The notes: a model not told the origin generated them from the sequence alone. Positions 1-9,749 are shown, numbered from the stretch's first letter. The stretch: 64,000 nucleotides of DNA from Paracoccus sediminis (GCF_900188295.1 NZ_FZNM01000004.1:183366-247365), one strand, 5' to 3'. Made by a program: numbers and translations.

Positions 1-726
1 GTCCTTCAGCGCGGCCACACGGGTTTCCCCCGCGATGCTGATCTCGTCCGTGCCGTCGGCGCCATGGACCAGCCAGGCCGCATCGCTGCCCAAGTCGCGC
101 AGCACCTCGGCCATGGGGCGGATCCAGTCGGCGCTGAAGGCGCCGGTCAACTGGCGGCGCACGGACGCCGGATTCGTCAGCGGCCCCAACAGGTTGAAGA
201 CCGTTCTTGTGCCCAGTTCCGCGCGCGGCGGGCCGACATGGCGCATGGCCGGATGGTGCATCGTCGCCATCATGAAGCAGATGCCGGCGTGGCTAATCGC
301 CTCTTGCGCGACGGTTGGGCCGCCCATGACGTTGATGCCCATGGCGGTCAGCGCGTCGGCGGCCCCCGATTTCGACGACAGGTTGCGGTTGCCGTGCTTG
401 GCGACCGGCACGCCCGCGCCCGCCACCACGAAAGCCGTCGCGGTCGAGATGTTGAGCGTGCCCTTGCCGTCCCCGCCGGTGCCCACGATATCCATGGCGC
501 CGATGGGGGCATGGATGCGGTTCATGCGGGCGCGCATGGCGCGGGCGGCGGCGGCGATTTCATCGACCGTCTCGCCCCGCACCCGCAGCGCCATCAGCAA
601 ACCGCCGATCTGGGCGGGCGTCGCCGCGCCGTCGAACAGGGCCGAAAACGCCGCCTCGGCCTCGGATCCCGTCAGGGGGCGGGTGGCCGCGATGCCGATC
701 AGCGGGCGGATGTCGCCGAGGGTCAT
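1..726 (-). CDS. trpD: Anthranilate phosphoribosyltransferase (C-terminus beyond window)
   Basis: Transfers phosphoribose from PRPP to anthranilate, the second step of tryptophan synthesis, in the cytoplasm. About 242 residues are visible from the ATG at 726. The rest, roughly 100 residues of a normal ~340, lies left of position 1. The PRPP/anthranilate signature is clear: a glycine-rich GTGGDGKGT segment followed by NISTATAF, then [15 protein letters not shown] and later GPLTNPA. The start overlaps the trpG stop (ATGA), so the two are translationally coupled. No frameshift is seen in the visible part. Confidence 0.95.
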   Translation of the reverse strand, partial: MTLGDIRPLIGIAATRPLTGSEAEAAFSALFDGAATPAQIGGLLMALRVRGETVDEIAAAARAMRARMNRIHAPIGAMDIVGTGGDGKGTLNISTATAFVVAGAGVPVAKHGNRNLSSKSGAADALTAMGINVMGGPTVAQEAISHAGICFMMATMHHPAMRHVGPPRAELGTRTVFNLLGPLTNPASVRRQLTGAFSADWIRPMAEVLRDLGSDAAWLVHGADGTDEISIAGETRVAALKD

Positions 727-1313
727 GCCGCAGCCTCGCGCGGGGTGCAGCGGGCCAGGAAATTCCGGATCATCTCGTGCCCGTGTTCGGATGCGATGGA
801 TTCGGGATGGAACTGCACGCCCTCGATAGGCAGGGCCTCGTGGACCAGGCCCATGATCGTGCCGTCGTCGGACGTGGCGGTGACGCGCAGGCAATTCGGC
901 AGGCTTTCCGGTTCCACCGTCAGCGAATGATAGCGCGTGGCCGTCAGGGGGGATTGCAGCCCGGCGAACACCCCGGTGCCGTCGTGGCTGATCGCATCGG
1001 TCTTGCCGTGCATGATGCGCACCGCGCGCACGACCTTGCCCCCGAAGGCCTCGCCGATGGCCTGATGGCCCAGGCAGACGCCGAACAGGGGGATGGCGCG
1101 GTCGGCCGCCGCCCGGATCAGATCCAGGCAGATGCCCGCCTGCGCCGGATCGCAGGGACCGGGCGAGATCACGATTCCGTCAGGCGCCATCGCCAAGGCC
1201 TGATCCACGGTCAGGGCGTCGTTGCGGCGAACCTCGACCTCGGCCCCCGCCTCGGCCAGATAATGCACGAGGTTCCAGGTGAAGCTGTCATAGTTGTCGA
1301 TCAGAAGGATCAT
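723..1313 (-). CDS. trpG: Anthranilate synthase glutamine amidotransferase subunit
   Basis: Supplies ammonia from glutamine to TrpE for anthranilate formation. The 196-residue protein starts [15 protein letters not shown], the classical N-terminus of the family. Cys80 sits in FGVCLGHQ (nucleophile elbow) and the His-Glu pair in GVQFHPES, completing the class I amidotransferase triad. An upstream in-frame extension is possible, but the ATG at 1313 matches the family start. It lies upstream of trpD on the same strand with a 4-bp overlap. Its partner trpE is 4 kb away on the opposite strand. Confidence 0.96.
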   Translation of the reverse strand: MILLIDNYDSFTWNLVHYLAEAGAEVEVRRNDALTVDQALAMAPDGIVISPGPCDPAQAGICLDLIRAAADRAIPLFGVCLGHQAIGEAFGGKVVRAVRIMHGKTDAISHDGTGVFAGLQSPLTATRYHSLTVEPESLPNCLRVTATSDDGTIMGLVHEALPIEGVQFHPESIASEHGHEMIRNFLARCTPREAAA

Positions 1314-1418
1314 CGCGAACGCCCCGGTATGGTGGCGGTTTCCCCGCCGGAATGGCTCGGCTATAGATGGGCCGAAGCGCGCCGGGGGGTCAAGACCGGC
1401 AGGGACACGAAGGGGCAC

Positions 1419-2168
1419 ATGGCACGCGGTTTCTGGAGGGGTCTTTTCCATGGCGGCGTGGCCAGCGTCGCTGCGGTGGCCGCACTGTCGCTGGCCGTGC
1501 CGTTGCCACAGCCGGAACCGGCGCGGGAACCCGGCGTCGCCCGTCCCGTGCCCATGCCCCAGCCTGCGCCTGTTTTGGAACCGGTGCCCGAACCGGCGCC
1601 TGAACTGACGCCCGAACCGACGTCGGTGCCCCGGCCGGAGCCCTCAGCCGCGCGGCCAGCCGATTCCCCGGTCGCGGGCGCGGTCGATCTGCCGGTCGGG
1701 TCCGAATTCGGCCGGGGCGGCGATGTGGTGCCACGGCTGCCCGCGCCGCTGGCCGTGGAACGCCCCGCCCAGCCCGAGGCGCCCGCCGTGACCGCGCCGA
1801 CATCCGAACCCGCGCCCGTGGCCGTGACGGCCGCCGATCCGCGCCCCGAACCTGCGGGCGGGCGCGATGGCCCGGTCCAGACCGCCCCCGTCCTGGGCGA
1901 GGACGCCCCCGCGCTCGACCGTCCCGACGCCTTGGCGCGGCGGGCCTTGCCTGCCGCGCCCGACCGGGCCACGGCCAACCAGCCCGACCGCCTGCCGTCG
2001 GTTCGTGTGGACGCGCCGCTGGCCGTCCGGCCCAAGCCTGAGCCTGAGCCGGAACCCGTGCGGGCGCCGGTCGCGACGCCGACCCCCAGCCCCGGTCTGC
2101 CCGCGCCGATGCCGGATCTGTCGCTGCCCCCCGACCTGTCCGACCTGCAAGGGCTGGCGCGTGACTGA
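1419..2168 (+). CDS. Proline-rich membrane-anchored protein of unknown function
   Basis: A 249-residue protein with a positively charged start ([10 protein letters not shown]) and one hydrophobic segment at about residues 10-30. About 200 residues rich in Pro, Ala, Glu and Val follow, including PEPEPEP-type runs. No folded catalytic domain is visible. The anchor and linker resemble the N-terminal part of Rhodobacteraceae divergent polysaccharide deacetylases (YibQ type), but the deacetylase domain is absent. That comparison is from memory, so the gene may be a truncated relative or an independent Pro-rich envelope protein. It overlaps the start of the downstream aminotransferase by 8 bp and diverges from trpG. 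Confidence 0.6.
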   Translation: MARGFWRGLFHGGVASVAAVAALSLAVPLPQPEPAREPGVARPVPMPQPAPVLEPVPEPAPELTPEPTSVPRPEPSAARPADSPVAGAVDLPVGSEFGRGGDVVPRLPAPLAVERPAQPEAPAVTAPTSEPAPVAVTAADPRPEPAGGRDGPVQTAPVLGEDAPALDRPDALARRALPAAPDRATANQPDRLPSVRVDAPLAVRPKPEPEPEPVRAPVATPTPSPGLPAPMPDLSLPPDLSDLQGLARD

Positions 2169-3345
2169 CCGCGCCCCCCTGAACCCCACCCTGGCCGCCA
2201 CCTTCCCGCCCCCGGTGATGGAGGCGCGCCGCTGGCTGGCGGGCGCAACCTTTCCGCCGGACCGTCCTCTCATCAATGTCAGCCAGGCCGCCCCGGTCGA
2301 TCCGCCGCCCATGGCCCTACGGCAGGTCATGGCCGACGCCGCGCTGCACCGCCCCGAGTCGCATCTTTATGGCCCGGTGCTTGGCAATCCCGACCTGCGG
2401 GCCGCTGTCGCCGCAACCTTTTCGCGCCGCTATGGCGGGGCGGTGGGTCCGCATCAGGTGGCCATCACGCAGGGCTGCAACCAGGCCTTCTGCGCGGCGA
2501 TCACGACCCTGGCGGGGGCGGGGGATCAGGTGATCCTGCCGACGCCATGGTATTTCAACCACAAGATGTGGCTGGACATGCAGGGCATCGACGCGGTGCC
2601 GCTGCCCTGCGGGGACGACCTGTTGCCCGATCCCGAACGCGCCGCCGCCCTGATCGCGCCGCGCTGCCGGGCCATCGTGCTGGTCACGCCCAACAATCCG
2701 TCAGGCGCGGAATATCCCGCGGAACTGGTGGGACGGTTCTTCGATCTGGCGCAGGCGCATGGGCTGGCGCTGATCCTGGATGAAACCTATCGCGACTTCG
2801 ACAGCCGCGACGGACCTCCGCACGACCTGCCGACGCGTCCCGATTGGGACCGGACGGTGATCCAGCTTTACAGCTTTTCCAAGGCCTACCGGCTGACCGG
2901 GCATCGGGTGGGCGCGTTGATCGCATCGGATGCGCGGATGGCGCAGGTGGAAAAGTTCCTGGACACGGTGGCGATCTCGACCTCGCAACTGGGACAGATC
3001 GCGGCCCTGTGGGGATTGGGGAACCTGGGGGACTGGCTGGCGGGGGAACGGCAGGCCATCCTGTTGCGGCGGGATGCCGCGGTTGCGGCGCTGTCCGGGC
3101 TGCCCGGCTGGCAGGTCAAAAGCGCGGGGGCCTATTTCGCCTGGGTCCGGCATCCCTTTGCTGCCTCGTCCGCGGATCTGGCCCGGCGGATGGTGGCCGA
3201 AATCGGCGTGCTGGCGCTGCCCGGCACCATGTTCGTGCCGCAGGACGATCCGGTCGGTCCCGCCCATCTGCGCATCGCATTCGCCAATATCGACGCGATG
3301 CGAATCGCCGAACTGGCAGGACGGCTGCGCGGCTTGCAGGTGTGA
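2161..3345 (+). CDS. PLP-dependent class I/II aminotransferase
   Basis: A 394-residue fold-type I aminotransferase. Visible hallmarks are VTPNNPSGAEYP (substrate/PLP pocket), LILDETYRDF (Asp/Tyr contacting PLP) and SFSKAYRLTGHRVGAL with the Schiff-base lysine. The start is taken as GTG at 2161, because the residues that follow (TFPPPVMEARRWLAG) look like the conserved N-terminus of this alphaproteobacterial subgroup. ATG at 2218 is an alternative. The amino-acid substrate cannot be read from sequence; proximity to trp genes suggests but does not prove aromatic or aspartate-type specificity. Confidence 0.85.
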   Translation: MTDRAPLNPTLAATFPPPVMEARRWLAGATFPPDRPLINVSQAAPVDPPPMALRQVMADAALHRPESHLYGPVLGNPDLRAAVAATFSRRYGGAVGPHQVAITQGCNQAFCAAITTLAGAGDQVILPTPWYFNHKMWLDMQGIDAVPLPCGDDLLPDPERAAALIAPRCRAIVLVTPNNPSGAEYPAELVGRFFDLAQAHGLALILDETYRDFDSRDGPPHDLPTRPDWDRTVIQLYSFSKAYRLTGHRVGALIASDARMAQVEKFLDTVAISTSQLGQIAALWGLGNLGDWLAGERQAILLRRDAAVAALSGLPGWQVKSAGAYFAWVRHPFAASSADLARRMVAEIGVLALPGTMFVPQDDPVGPAHLRIAFANIDAMRIAELAGRLRGLQV

Positions 3346-3412
3346 CAGGCTTGTGGCGGGGCCGCGCGCGGCTTATGGAAACCCGGACGCGACCAGAAGG
3401 AAAGGCCGGGCC

Positions 3413-5266
3413 ATGAAGAACCTGCGGACACACGGAAAATCCACCATCGTCTGGGTGCTGATGGGCCTGATGGTTCTGGGCCTCGGCGGCTTTGGCGTGA
3501 CCAGCTTTTCCGGGGGATCGACCAGCATCGGGTCGGTGGGCGACACCACCATCACCGCCGACGAATATGTCCGGGCCTTGCGCAATCAGTTGAACGCCTA
3601 TCAGCAGCAGACCGGCCAGGCCATCAGCATGGCGCAGGCCCAGACCATGGGGCTGCCGCAGGCCGTGCAGGCGCAACTGATTGCCGCCGCCGCCCTGGAA
3701 GAACAGGCCCGCCGCATCGGCGTGGCCGTGGGCGACGAACAGGTCCGCCAGAACATCCTGGAGGCCCCAGCGTTCCGCGGCCCTACGGGCAGCTTCGACC
3801 GCGCCGCCTATGCCGATGTGCTGCGCCGCGAAAATCTCTCCGAGGCCGAGTTCGAGCGCGAGGTCCGCACCGACGAGGCCCGCCTGCTGATCCAGCGTGC
3901 CGTCACGGGCGGGGTCGCCGCACCCAAGGTCGCCGTGGACACCACCGCCCGGTGGATCCTGGAACGGCGCGACGTGGCCTGGCGCGAACTGACCCCCGAC
4001 ATGCTGCCCACGCCCATAGCCGAACCCGACGAGGCGACGCTGCGCGCTTGGCACAGCGCCAATGCCGACCGCTTCACCGCCCCGGAACTGCGCAAGATCA
4101 CCTATGTCTGGCTGACGCCGGAAATGCTGGCGCCCCAGGTGCAACTGGACGAAGCGGCGCTGCGGGCGGCCTATGATGCCAATATCGACGAATATCAGCG
4201 CCCCGAACGGCGTCTGGTCAGCCGTCTGGTCTTTCCGTCGGCCGAGGAGGCGCAGGCCGCCAAGGCGCAGATCGACGCGGGCACCGCGCCGTTCGAGGCG
4301 TTCGTTCTGGAACGCGGCCTGCAACCCGAGGACGTGGAGGAAGGCGAGGTGTCGCAGGCCGATCTTGGTGCCGCGGGCGAGGCCGTGTTCGCCACCAACC
4401 AGACCGGCGTCGTCGGCCCCGTCCAGACGGATCTCGGACCCGCATTGTTCAACATTCATGCTATCCTGGAACCCGTGAACACGCCGTTTGAGGACGCGCG
4501 TGAAACCCTGCGGGCCGAGGCGGCGGTCGATCGCGCCGCCCGCGACATCGAGGAGCGGTCGTCCGATTACGAAGACCTGCTGGCCGGCGGCGCGACGCTG
4601 GAGCAGGTGGCCGAGGAAACCGAGCTTGAGCTGGGCAGCCTGGACTGGTCCGAGGGCGGCGAACCCGCCGAGGGCAGCATCGCCGGGTATCAGGCCTTCC
4701 GCGACCGCGCCGCCGAAGCGTCCGAGGCCGATTTCCCGGAACTTGCCAGCCTTGACGATGGCGGCGTCTTCGCCCTGCGCCTGGACGCCATCGTGCCCCC
4801 GACCCTGCGCCCGTTCGAGGACGTCAGGGCCGAGGTCGAGGCCGACTGGCGCCGGTCCGAAACCCATCGCCAGCTTCTGGCCCTGGCCGAGGAACAGCGC
4901 CTGGACGCCCCCGCACCCCAGGGTCAACCCGCGCCGGAATGGACCGTGGCCCAGGACATCACCCGTGACGGCTGGATCGAAGGCGTGCCCGCCGACACCG
5001 TCGCCCGCGCCTTCGCTCTCTCCGCTCCGGGCGAAATCGGGGTGGTCGGTGCCGAAAACCGGGTCATCCTGCTGCGCCTTGATGCCATCACCAGGGCCGA
5101 CCTGGCGGCCGAGGATTCCCGGCCTGTCGGCGATGCGGTGAAGGATCGCCTGGACCAGTCGCTGCAATCGGATGTCTTCGATTATTATGCCCGTGCCGTG
5201 CAGCGCGAGGCGGGCATCAGGCTGGACCAGTCGGCGGTCGACGCCATCAACGCGCAAGTCCAGTGA
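3413..5266 (+). CDS. PpiD/SurA-type periplasmic peptidyl-prolyl isomerase
   Basis: A 617-residue inner-membrane-anchored foldase. A single N-terminal membrane segment (VWVLMGLMVLGLGGFGV, about residues 14-31) is followed by a SurA-N-like helical region (TITADEYVRALRNQLN) and parvulin-like domains. Size and layout match PpiD, which assists folding of secreted proteins at the SecYEG exit. The parvulin region is divergent, so activity may be chaperone rather than isomerase. The stop overlaps the trpE start (TGATG), so trpE is probably co-transcribed with this gene. Confidence 0.85.
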   Translation: MKNLRTHGKSTIVWVLMGLMVLGLGGFGVTSFSGGSTSIGSVGDTTITADEYVRALRNQLNAYQQQTGQAISMAQAQTMGLPQAVQAQLIAAAALEEQARRIGVAVGDEQVRQNILEAPAFRGPTGSFDRAAYADVLRRENLSEAEFEREVRTDEARLLIQRAVTGGVAAPKVAVDTTARWILERRDVAWRELTPDMLPTPIAEPDEATLRAWHSANADRFTAPELRKITYVWLTPEMLAPQVQLDEAALRAAYDANIDEYQRPERRLVSRLVFPSAEEAQAAKAQIDAGTAPFEAFVLERGLQPEDVEEGEVSQADLGAAGEAVFATNQTGVVGPVQTDLGPALFNIHAILEPVNTPFEDARETLRAEAAVDRAARDIEERSSDYEDLLAGGATLEQVAEETELELGSLDWSEGGEPAEGSIAGYQAFRDRAAEASEADFPELASLDDGGVFALRLDAIVPPTLRPFEDVRAEVEADWRRSETHRQLLALAEEQRLDAPAPQGQPAPEWTVAQDITRDGWIEGVPADTVARAFALSAPGEIGVVGAENRVILLRLDAITRADLAAEDSRPVGDAVKDRLDQSLQSDVFDYYARAVQREAGIRLDQSAVDAINAQVQ

Positions 5267-6774
5267 TGGAATTGACGCCCGACTTTGCCTCGTTCGAGGC
5301 GGCGTGGAAGGCTGGCCAGAACCAGCTTGTCACGATCCGGCTGGCGGCCGATCTGGACACCCCCGTCAGCCTGATGCTGAAGCTGACCGACGCCGCGCCC
5401 ATGTCCTTTATGCTGGAATCCGTGACCGGAGGAGAGGTCAGGGGCCGTTATTCCATCGTCGGCATGAAGCCGGACCTGATCTGGGACTGCCGCGACGGTC
5501 GTGCCCGGATCAACCGGCAGGCCCGGTTCTCGTCCGAATTCACGCCGGACGAACGCCCCGCCCTGGAAAGCCTGCGCGCCCTGATCGCCGAAAGCCGGAT
5601 CGAGGCAATGCCGTCTGGCGTGCCCCCCGTCGCAGCGGGGCTGTTCGGATACCTGGGCTATGACATGATCCGGCTGGTCGAACGTCTGCCCGACGTGAAC
5701 CCCGATCCGCTGGATTTGCCCGATGCCATGCTGATGCGCCCGTCCGTGGTGGCCGTGCTGGACGGCGTCAAGGGAGAGGTGACATTGTGCGCCCCGGCCT
5801 GGCACGACGGCAGCGACAATGCCCGCGCCGCCTATGCCCAGGCCGCCGAACGCGTGATGGATGCGCTGCGGTCGCTGGACCGGCAGCCGTCCGAACCCCG
5901 CGCCCTTGGCCATGACGCCCGCATCGGCGAACCCGTGTCGAATTTCAGCAAGGCCGGTTATCTTGCGGCGGTGGAAAGGGCCAAGGATTACATCCGTGCG
6001 GGCGATATCTTCCAGGTCGTGCCGTCGCAACGCTGGCGCATGGATTTCCCGCTGCCGCCCTTTGCGCTGTATCGCAGCCTGCGGCGCACCAACCCGTCGC
6101 CCTTCATGTTCTTTCTAAACCTGGGGGGGTTCCAGATCGTCGGCGCAAGCCCCGAGATCCTTGTGCGCCTGCGCGACGGAGAGGTCACGATCCGCCCCAT
6201 TGCGGGCACCCGACCGCGTGGTGCGGACGAGGCCGAGGATCGCGCCCTGGAAGCCGATCTGCTGGGCGATCACAAGGAACTGGCCGAACATCTGATGCTG
6301 CTGGATCTGGGCCGCAACGACGTGGGCCGCGTCGCCAGACCCGGCACGGTCCATCCGACCGAACAGTTCGTGATCGAACGTTATAGCCATGTCATGCACA
6401 TCGTCAGCAACGTGGTCGGGCAACTGCGCGAGGGCGAGGACGCGTTATCCGCCCTGCTGGCGGGGCTGCCCGCCGGAACGGTTTCTGGCGCGCCCAAGGT
6501 CCGGGCCATGGAGATCATCGACGAGCTGGAACCGGAAAAGCGCGGCGTCTATGGCGGCGCGGTCGGGTATTTCGCCGCCAACGGCGAAATGGACATGTGC
6601 ATTGCCCTGCGCACGGGTGTGCTGAAAGACGGGACACTGTATATCCAGGCGGGCGGCGGCATTGTCTATGACAGCGACCCGGAGGCGGAGTTCATGGAAA
6701 CGGTCAACAAAAGCCGCGCCTTGCAGCGCGCGGCCGAAGGTGCCGCCCGGTTCGTCCGTGGAAACCAGACATGA
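5266..6774 (+). CDS. trpE: Anthranilate synthase component I
   Basis: Converts chorismate plus ammonia to anthranilate with TrpG. The protein has 502 residues. The conserved chorismate-binding core is intact: FQVVPSQRW, GASPEILVR, IAGTRPRG, LLDLGRNDVGRV and SGAPKVRAMEIIDELEP. The ATG at 5266 overlaps the ppiD stop. No leader peptide or attenuator was found, since the upstream DNA is coding. A 9-bp hairpin follows the stop within 3 bp. Separation from trpGD, with opposite orientation, is unusual for a trp locus. Confidence 0.96.
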   Translation: MELTPDFASFEAAWKAGQNQLVTIRLAADLDTPVSLMLKLTDAAPMSFMLESVTGGEVRGRYSIVGMKPDLIWDCRDGRARINRQARFSSEFTPDERPALESLRALIAESRIEAMPSGVPPVAAGLFGYLGYDMIRLVERLPDVNPDPLDLPDAMLMRPSVVAVLDGVKGEVTLCAPAWHDGSDNARAAYAQAAERVMDALRSLDRQPSEPRALGHDARIGEPVSNFSKAGYLAAVERAKDYIRAGDIFQVVPSQRWRMDFPLPPFALYRSLRRTNPSPFMFFLNLGGFQIVGASPEILVRLRDGEVTIRPIAGTRPRGADEAEDRALEADLLGDHKELAEHLMLLDLGRNDVGRVARPGTVHPTEQFVIERYSHVMHIVSNVVGQLREGEDALSALLAGLPAGTVSGAPKVRAMEIIDELEPEKRGVYGGAVGYFAANGEMDMCIALRTGVLKDGTLYIQAGGGIVYDSDPEAEFMETVNKSRALQRAAEGAARFVRGNQT

Positions 6775-6776
6775 CG

Positions 6777-6802
6777 AAACGGCCCCCGCGAGAGGGCCGT
6801 TT
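6777..6802. terminator. Bidirectional hairpin terminator between trpE and the PRC-barrel gene
   Basis: Perfect 9-bp inverted repeat (AAACGGCCC / GGGCCGTTT) with an 8-nt loop, immediately after the trpE stop and just before the stop of the convergent gene. The A/T ends supply a short U tract on both strands. Confidence 0.8.
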
Positions 6803-6820
6803 CCAGACGATGCCGCGGGA

Positions 6821-7678
6821 TCAGTTCGCGGGTTCGGTGGTTTCGCCCTCGGGCATCTCGCCTTCGGCCGGCATGGCTCCATCGGCCGGCATCGCACCGT
6901 CCGCTGGCATCGCGCCATCGGCGGGCATGGTTCCGTCCGCAGGCATGGTTCCATCGGCCGGCATGGTTGAATCGGCCGGTGCAGGTGCGCCTGTCGCTGC
7001 CGGTTCGGTCGAGGTGGTGGCAGCCGCGTCGGGCGTCACAACCGGCGCCGTGGCCGGATCCGCCGTGGTTCCCATCGTATCGGCCGGGGCGGTGGTCATT
7101 GTCCCATCGGCGGCAGGGGTCGTCGCCATGGTGCCATCGCCAGCCATGTCCGGGGCGTCTTCCTGCGCGCGGAACACATATTCCGGCGCGGCTTCGGCCT
7201 GTTCCTTGGTCAGTTCGCTGGTGATTTCCTGCGCGTCATAGTTGATGGTCAACTGATCCCACGGCACCGCGATCTGCTTTTCGCCGATGCCCAGGAAACC
7301 GCCGACGCCGATCACGGCGGCCTTCATGGTCCCGGCCTCTGCATCGACGATCACGTCGTTGATATCGCCGATCGCGGTCCCGTCCGGCGCATTGACCGTC
7401 GTGTCGGTGATCCAGTCGATCCGCAGTTCGTTGTCTGCCTGATTCTGTGCGACCATGCCGCTGGCGGCGACCTCGGCCTCGTCGGCCGCAGTATCGGCCT
7501 CGTCCATTTCGGTTTCCGCCTCGATGGCGTCGGCGGGGGTCGCATCCGCGCCCATCGGTTCTGCCATCGTGCCGGTCGCGGTATCCGCCGGGGGCGGAGT
7601 GGCCGTGGTGTCCTGCGCCATGGCGGGCGCCATCATCAACGGCAGAACCATTGCGGTGCTCAGCATCAGCTTACGCAT
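6821..7678 (-). CDS. Secreted PRC-barrel domain protein with repetitive acidic tail
   Basis: A 285-residue exported protein. The signal peptide (MRKLMLSTAMVLPLMMAPAMAQ) is followed by an Ala/Asp/Glu-rich linker, then one PRC-barrel domain at roughly residues 90-170 (DWITDTTVNAPDGTAIGDINDVIVD and IAVPWDQLTI). A low-complexity tail ends with about seven PADGxM-like repeats. PRC-barrels bind partners or surfaces; the exact role is unknown. The start at 7678 has an AGGAGG Shine-Dalgarno. It is transcribed toward trpE and shares the terminator between them. Confidence 0.8.
   Translation of the reverse strand: MRKLMLSTAMVLPLMMAPAMAQDTTATPPPADTATGTMAEPMGADATPADAIEAETEMDEADTAADEAEVAASGMVAQNQADNELRIDWITDTTVNAPDGTAIGDINDVIVDAEAGTMKAAVIGVGGFLGIGEKQIAVPWDQLTINYDAQEITSELTKEQAEAAPEYVFRAQEDAPDMAGDGTMATTPAADGTMTTAPADTMGTTADPATAPVVTPDAAATTSTEPAATGAPAPADSTMPADGTMPADGTMPADGAMPADGAMPADGAMPAEGEMPEGETTEPAN
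6852..6968 (-). repeat. 18-bp tandem repeats encoding PADGxM units
   Basis: In-frame degenerate 18-bp tandem repeats at the 3' end of the PRC-barrel gene, encoding successive six-residue units (PADGTM, PADGAM, PAEGEM). Copy number may vary between strains. Confidence 0.75.
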
Positions 7679-7790
7679 GTCCAATCCTCCTGAAGTTCCG
7701 CGCATGGCCTGTGATGCGCGATTGAGGAAACAATGCCTGACCCGACGGCCGGTTCCGACGGCCGTTCCGAAAAGTGGCTTCTCGGCGCGC

Positions 7791-8288
7791 TCAGTCCTCG
7801 CCGCGGTAGGGCTGGACGTATTGCAATGCCATGTCCCAGGGAAAGAAGATCCAGGTGTCCTGGCTGACCTCGGTCACATAGGTCTGGACCATCGGCTTGC
7901 CCTTGGGCTTGGCATAGACCGTGCCGAAATGGGCCTTGGGATACATCTCTCGGATCAGTTCCAGGGTGCGCCCCGAATCGACCAGGTCGTCGATGACCAG
8001 AATGCCCTCGCCATCCCCCATCAGCGCGGGATCGGGGGTGTTCAACACGTCGAGCTGCCCTTGCCCGGCCTCGGTCCCAACACCCTTGTAGGAGCGGATG
8101 GAGATCGTGTCGATCACGCGCAGGTCCAGTTCGCGGGCAACGATCATGGCTGGAACCAGCCCGCCGCGCGTCACCGCGACGACGGCGCGCCAGTCGGTCC
8201 CGTCCAGGCGCCACGCCAGGGCGCGGGCGTCGCGGTGCAATTGGTCCCAGCTGACATGGAAACCCTTTTCATGAGGCAGGCGGTCCAT
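7791..8288 (-). CDS. gpt: Xanthine phosphoribosyltransferase
   Basis: Purine salvage enzyme that converts xanthine or guanine and PRPP to the nucleotide. At 165 residues it is the usual size for Gpt. The PRPP-binding motif [14 protein letters not shown] is intact and [16 protein letters not shown] is the characteristic N-terminal loop. It starts 12 bp after the LysE-family gene and is probably in one unit with it and fabI. Confidence 0.92.
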   Translation of the reverse strand: MDRLPHEKGFHVSWDQLHRDARALAWRLDGTDWRAVVAVTRGGLVPAMIVARELDLRVIDTISIRSYKGVGTEAGQGQLDVLNTPDPALMGDGEGILVIDDLVDSGRTLELIREMYPKAHFGTVYAKPKGKPMVQTYVTEVSQDTWIFFPWDMALQYVQPYRGED

Positions 8289-8300
8289 CGTGCTACTCCT

Positions 8301-8912
8301 TCAAGGACGCAGGATCAGCGACAGCCCCAGGCCGCCGATGGCCAGTCCCGCGGCGCGGTCGATCCAGAATTTGGCTTCATAATACCTGCGCCGCAGCCAA
8401 GGCAAAGCCATCAGCGATGCAAGCGCCGTGTAAAATGCCAGTTCGACCGAGACTGCCGTGGCGTAAATCAGCAGCTTGTCGCCCGCCGTCAGCCATGCGG
8501 GAAAGATCGACAGCAGGACGGCGGAATAGAACAGCGCCGGTTTCGGGTTCGACAGGTTCAGCACCATCCCGCCGCCGAATCCCATGCCCCGGCTGCTGTC
8601 CGCCGGATCCGGCAGCGGATCGCGGGCGTGACGCCACATCTTCCAGGCGATCCAGACCAGATAGGCCCCGCCGGCCGCCTTCAGCGCCGCATAAGTCCAG
8701 GGCAGCGCCCTGAAAATCATGGTCAGACCCAGCAGCGCAAAGATGCCCCAGGCCGATGCGCCCACGGCCAGTCCCCAGGCATAGGGCAGCGTGCGCCTGC
8801 GTCCCAAGGCGAATGCGCTCTGGCTGACGGCGATCACGCCCGGTCCGGGCGACAGGATCGCCACGGACAGCGTGGCCACGAACAGCGCAAGCTGGTCGGC
8901 GCTGATGGTCAT
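8301..8912 (-). CDS. LysE/RhtB-family amino-acid exporter
   Basis: A 203-residue integral membrane protein with about five to six predicted transmembrane segments. The family N-terminal signature is present (LSPGPGVIAVSQSAFALGRR). Such proteins export amino acids or derivatives; the substrate here is unknown. It starts 9 bp after fabI and ends 12 bp before gpt. Confidence 0.85.
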   Translation of the reverse strand: MTISADQLALFVATLSVAILSPGPGVIAVSQSAFALGRRRTLPYAWGLAVGASAWGIFALLGLTMIFRALPWTYAALKAAGGAYLVWIAWKMWRHARDPLPDPADSSRGMGFGGGMVLNLSNPKPALFYSAVLLSIFPAWLTAGDKLLIYATAVSVELAFYTALASLMALPWLRRRYYEAKFWIDRAAGLAIGGLGLSLILRP

Positions 8913-8921
8913 TGCCGGCGA

Positions 8922-9749
8922 TCAGTCCTTCTTGACGGTCGCGATGTCGGGCGCATCCACGGCCTTCATGCCGACGACATGGTATCCCGCATCGACGTGA
9001 TGCGTTTCCCCTGTCACGCCCGCGCCCAGCCGCGACAGCAGATACAGCGCGGAATTGCCCACGTCCTCGGTCGTCACGTTGCGCCGCAGGGGCGAGTTCA
9101 GTTCGTTCCACTTCATGATATAGCGGAAATCGCCGATGCCGCTGGCGGCCAGCGTCTTGATCGGACCCGCGCTGATCGCATTGACGCGGATATTGTCCTT
9201 GCCCAGATCCTCGGCCAGATAGCGGACGCTGGCCTCCAGGGCGGCCTTGGCCACGCCCATCACGTTGTAATGCGGCATCACCCGTTCCGCGCCGTAATAG
9301 GTCAGCGTCAGCAGGCTGCCGCCGTCGGGCATCATCGCCGCCGCATGGCGCGCCACGGCGGTGAAGGAATAGACCGAAATGTCCATGGTCATCAGGAAAT
9401 TGTCGCGCGTCGTGTCGGCATAACGGCCGCGAAGCTGGTCCTTGTCGGAAAAGCCGATGGCATGGACCACGAAATCCAGGCTGTCCCATTCCTGCCGCAG
9501 CGACTGGAACAGCGCATCGACCGACGCCTCGTCGCTGACATCGCACGGCAGCACCAGCGACGATCCAAGCTGGGCCGCCAGCGGCTCGACCCGCTTTCTC
9601 AGCGCATCGCCCTGAAAGGAAAAGGCAAGCTCGGCACCCTCGGCGGCGACGGCGCGGGCGATTCCCCAGGCGATCGACTTGTCATTGGCCAATCCCATGA
9701 CCAGACCGCGTTTCCCGGCCATCAGGCCCCGCCTGTGCTCGCTTGACAT
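8922..9749 (-). CDS. fabI: Enoyl-[acyl-carrier-protein] reductase (NADH)
   Basis: Last step of each fatty-acid elongation cycle, reducing enoyl-ACP. A 275-residue short-chain-dehydrogenase fold with the FabI-type N-terminus (GLVMGLANDKSIAWGIA) and the catalytic Tyr-x6-Lys as YNVMGVAK. It also carries TLTYYGAERVMPHYN, characteristic of FabI. An internal ATG at MAGKRGLVMG is a possible shorter start. First gene of the leftward fabI-lysE-gpt group and divergent from pdxH. Confidence 0.95.
   Translation of the reverse strand: MSSEHRRGLMAGKRGLVMGLANDKSIAWGIARAVAAEGAELAFSFQGDALRKRVEPLAAQLGSSLVLPCDVSDEASVDALFQSLRQEWDSLDFVVHAIGFSDKDQLRGRYADTTRDNFLMTMDISVYSFTAVARHAAAMMPDGGSLLTLTYYGAERVMPHYNVMGVAKAALEASVRYLAEDLGKDNIRVNAISAGPIKTLAASGIGDFRYIMKWNELNSPLRRNVTTEDVGNSALYLLSRLGAGVTGETHHVDAGYHVVGMKAVDAPDIATVKKD

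Noticed and set aside
777..1418. Rightward extension of the proline-rich gene to 777
   Set aside because: Antisense to trpG, and the signal/anchor segment begins at the ATG at 1419.
3116..5257. Long leftward open frame opposite the ppiD-like gene
   Set aside because: Codon pattern mirrors the ppiD-like frame; no start signal or domain.
6852..6968. Regular repeats that could suggest a CRISPR array
   Set aside because: Repeats are 18 bp, contiguous and in frame, encoding PADGxM units in a protein tail.
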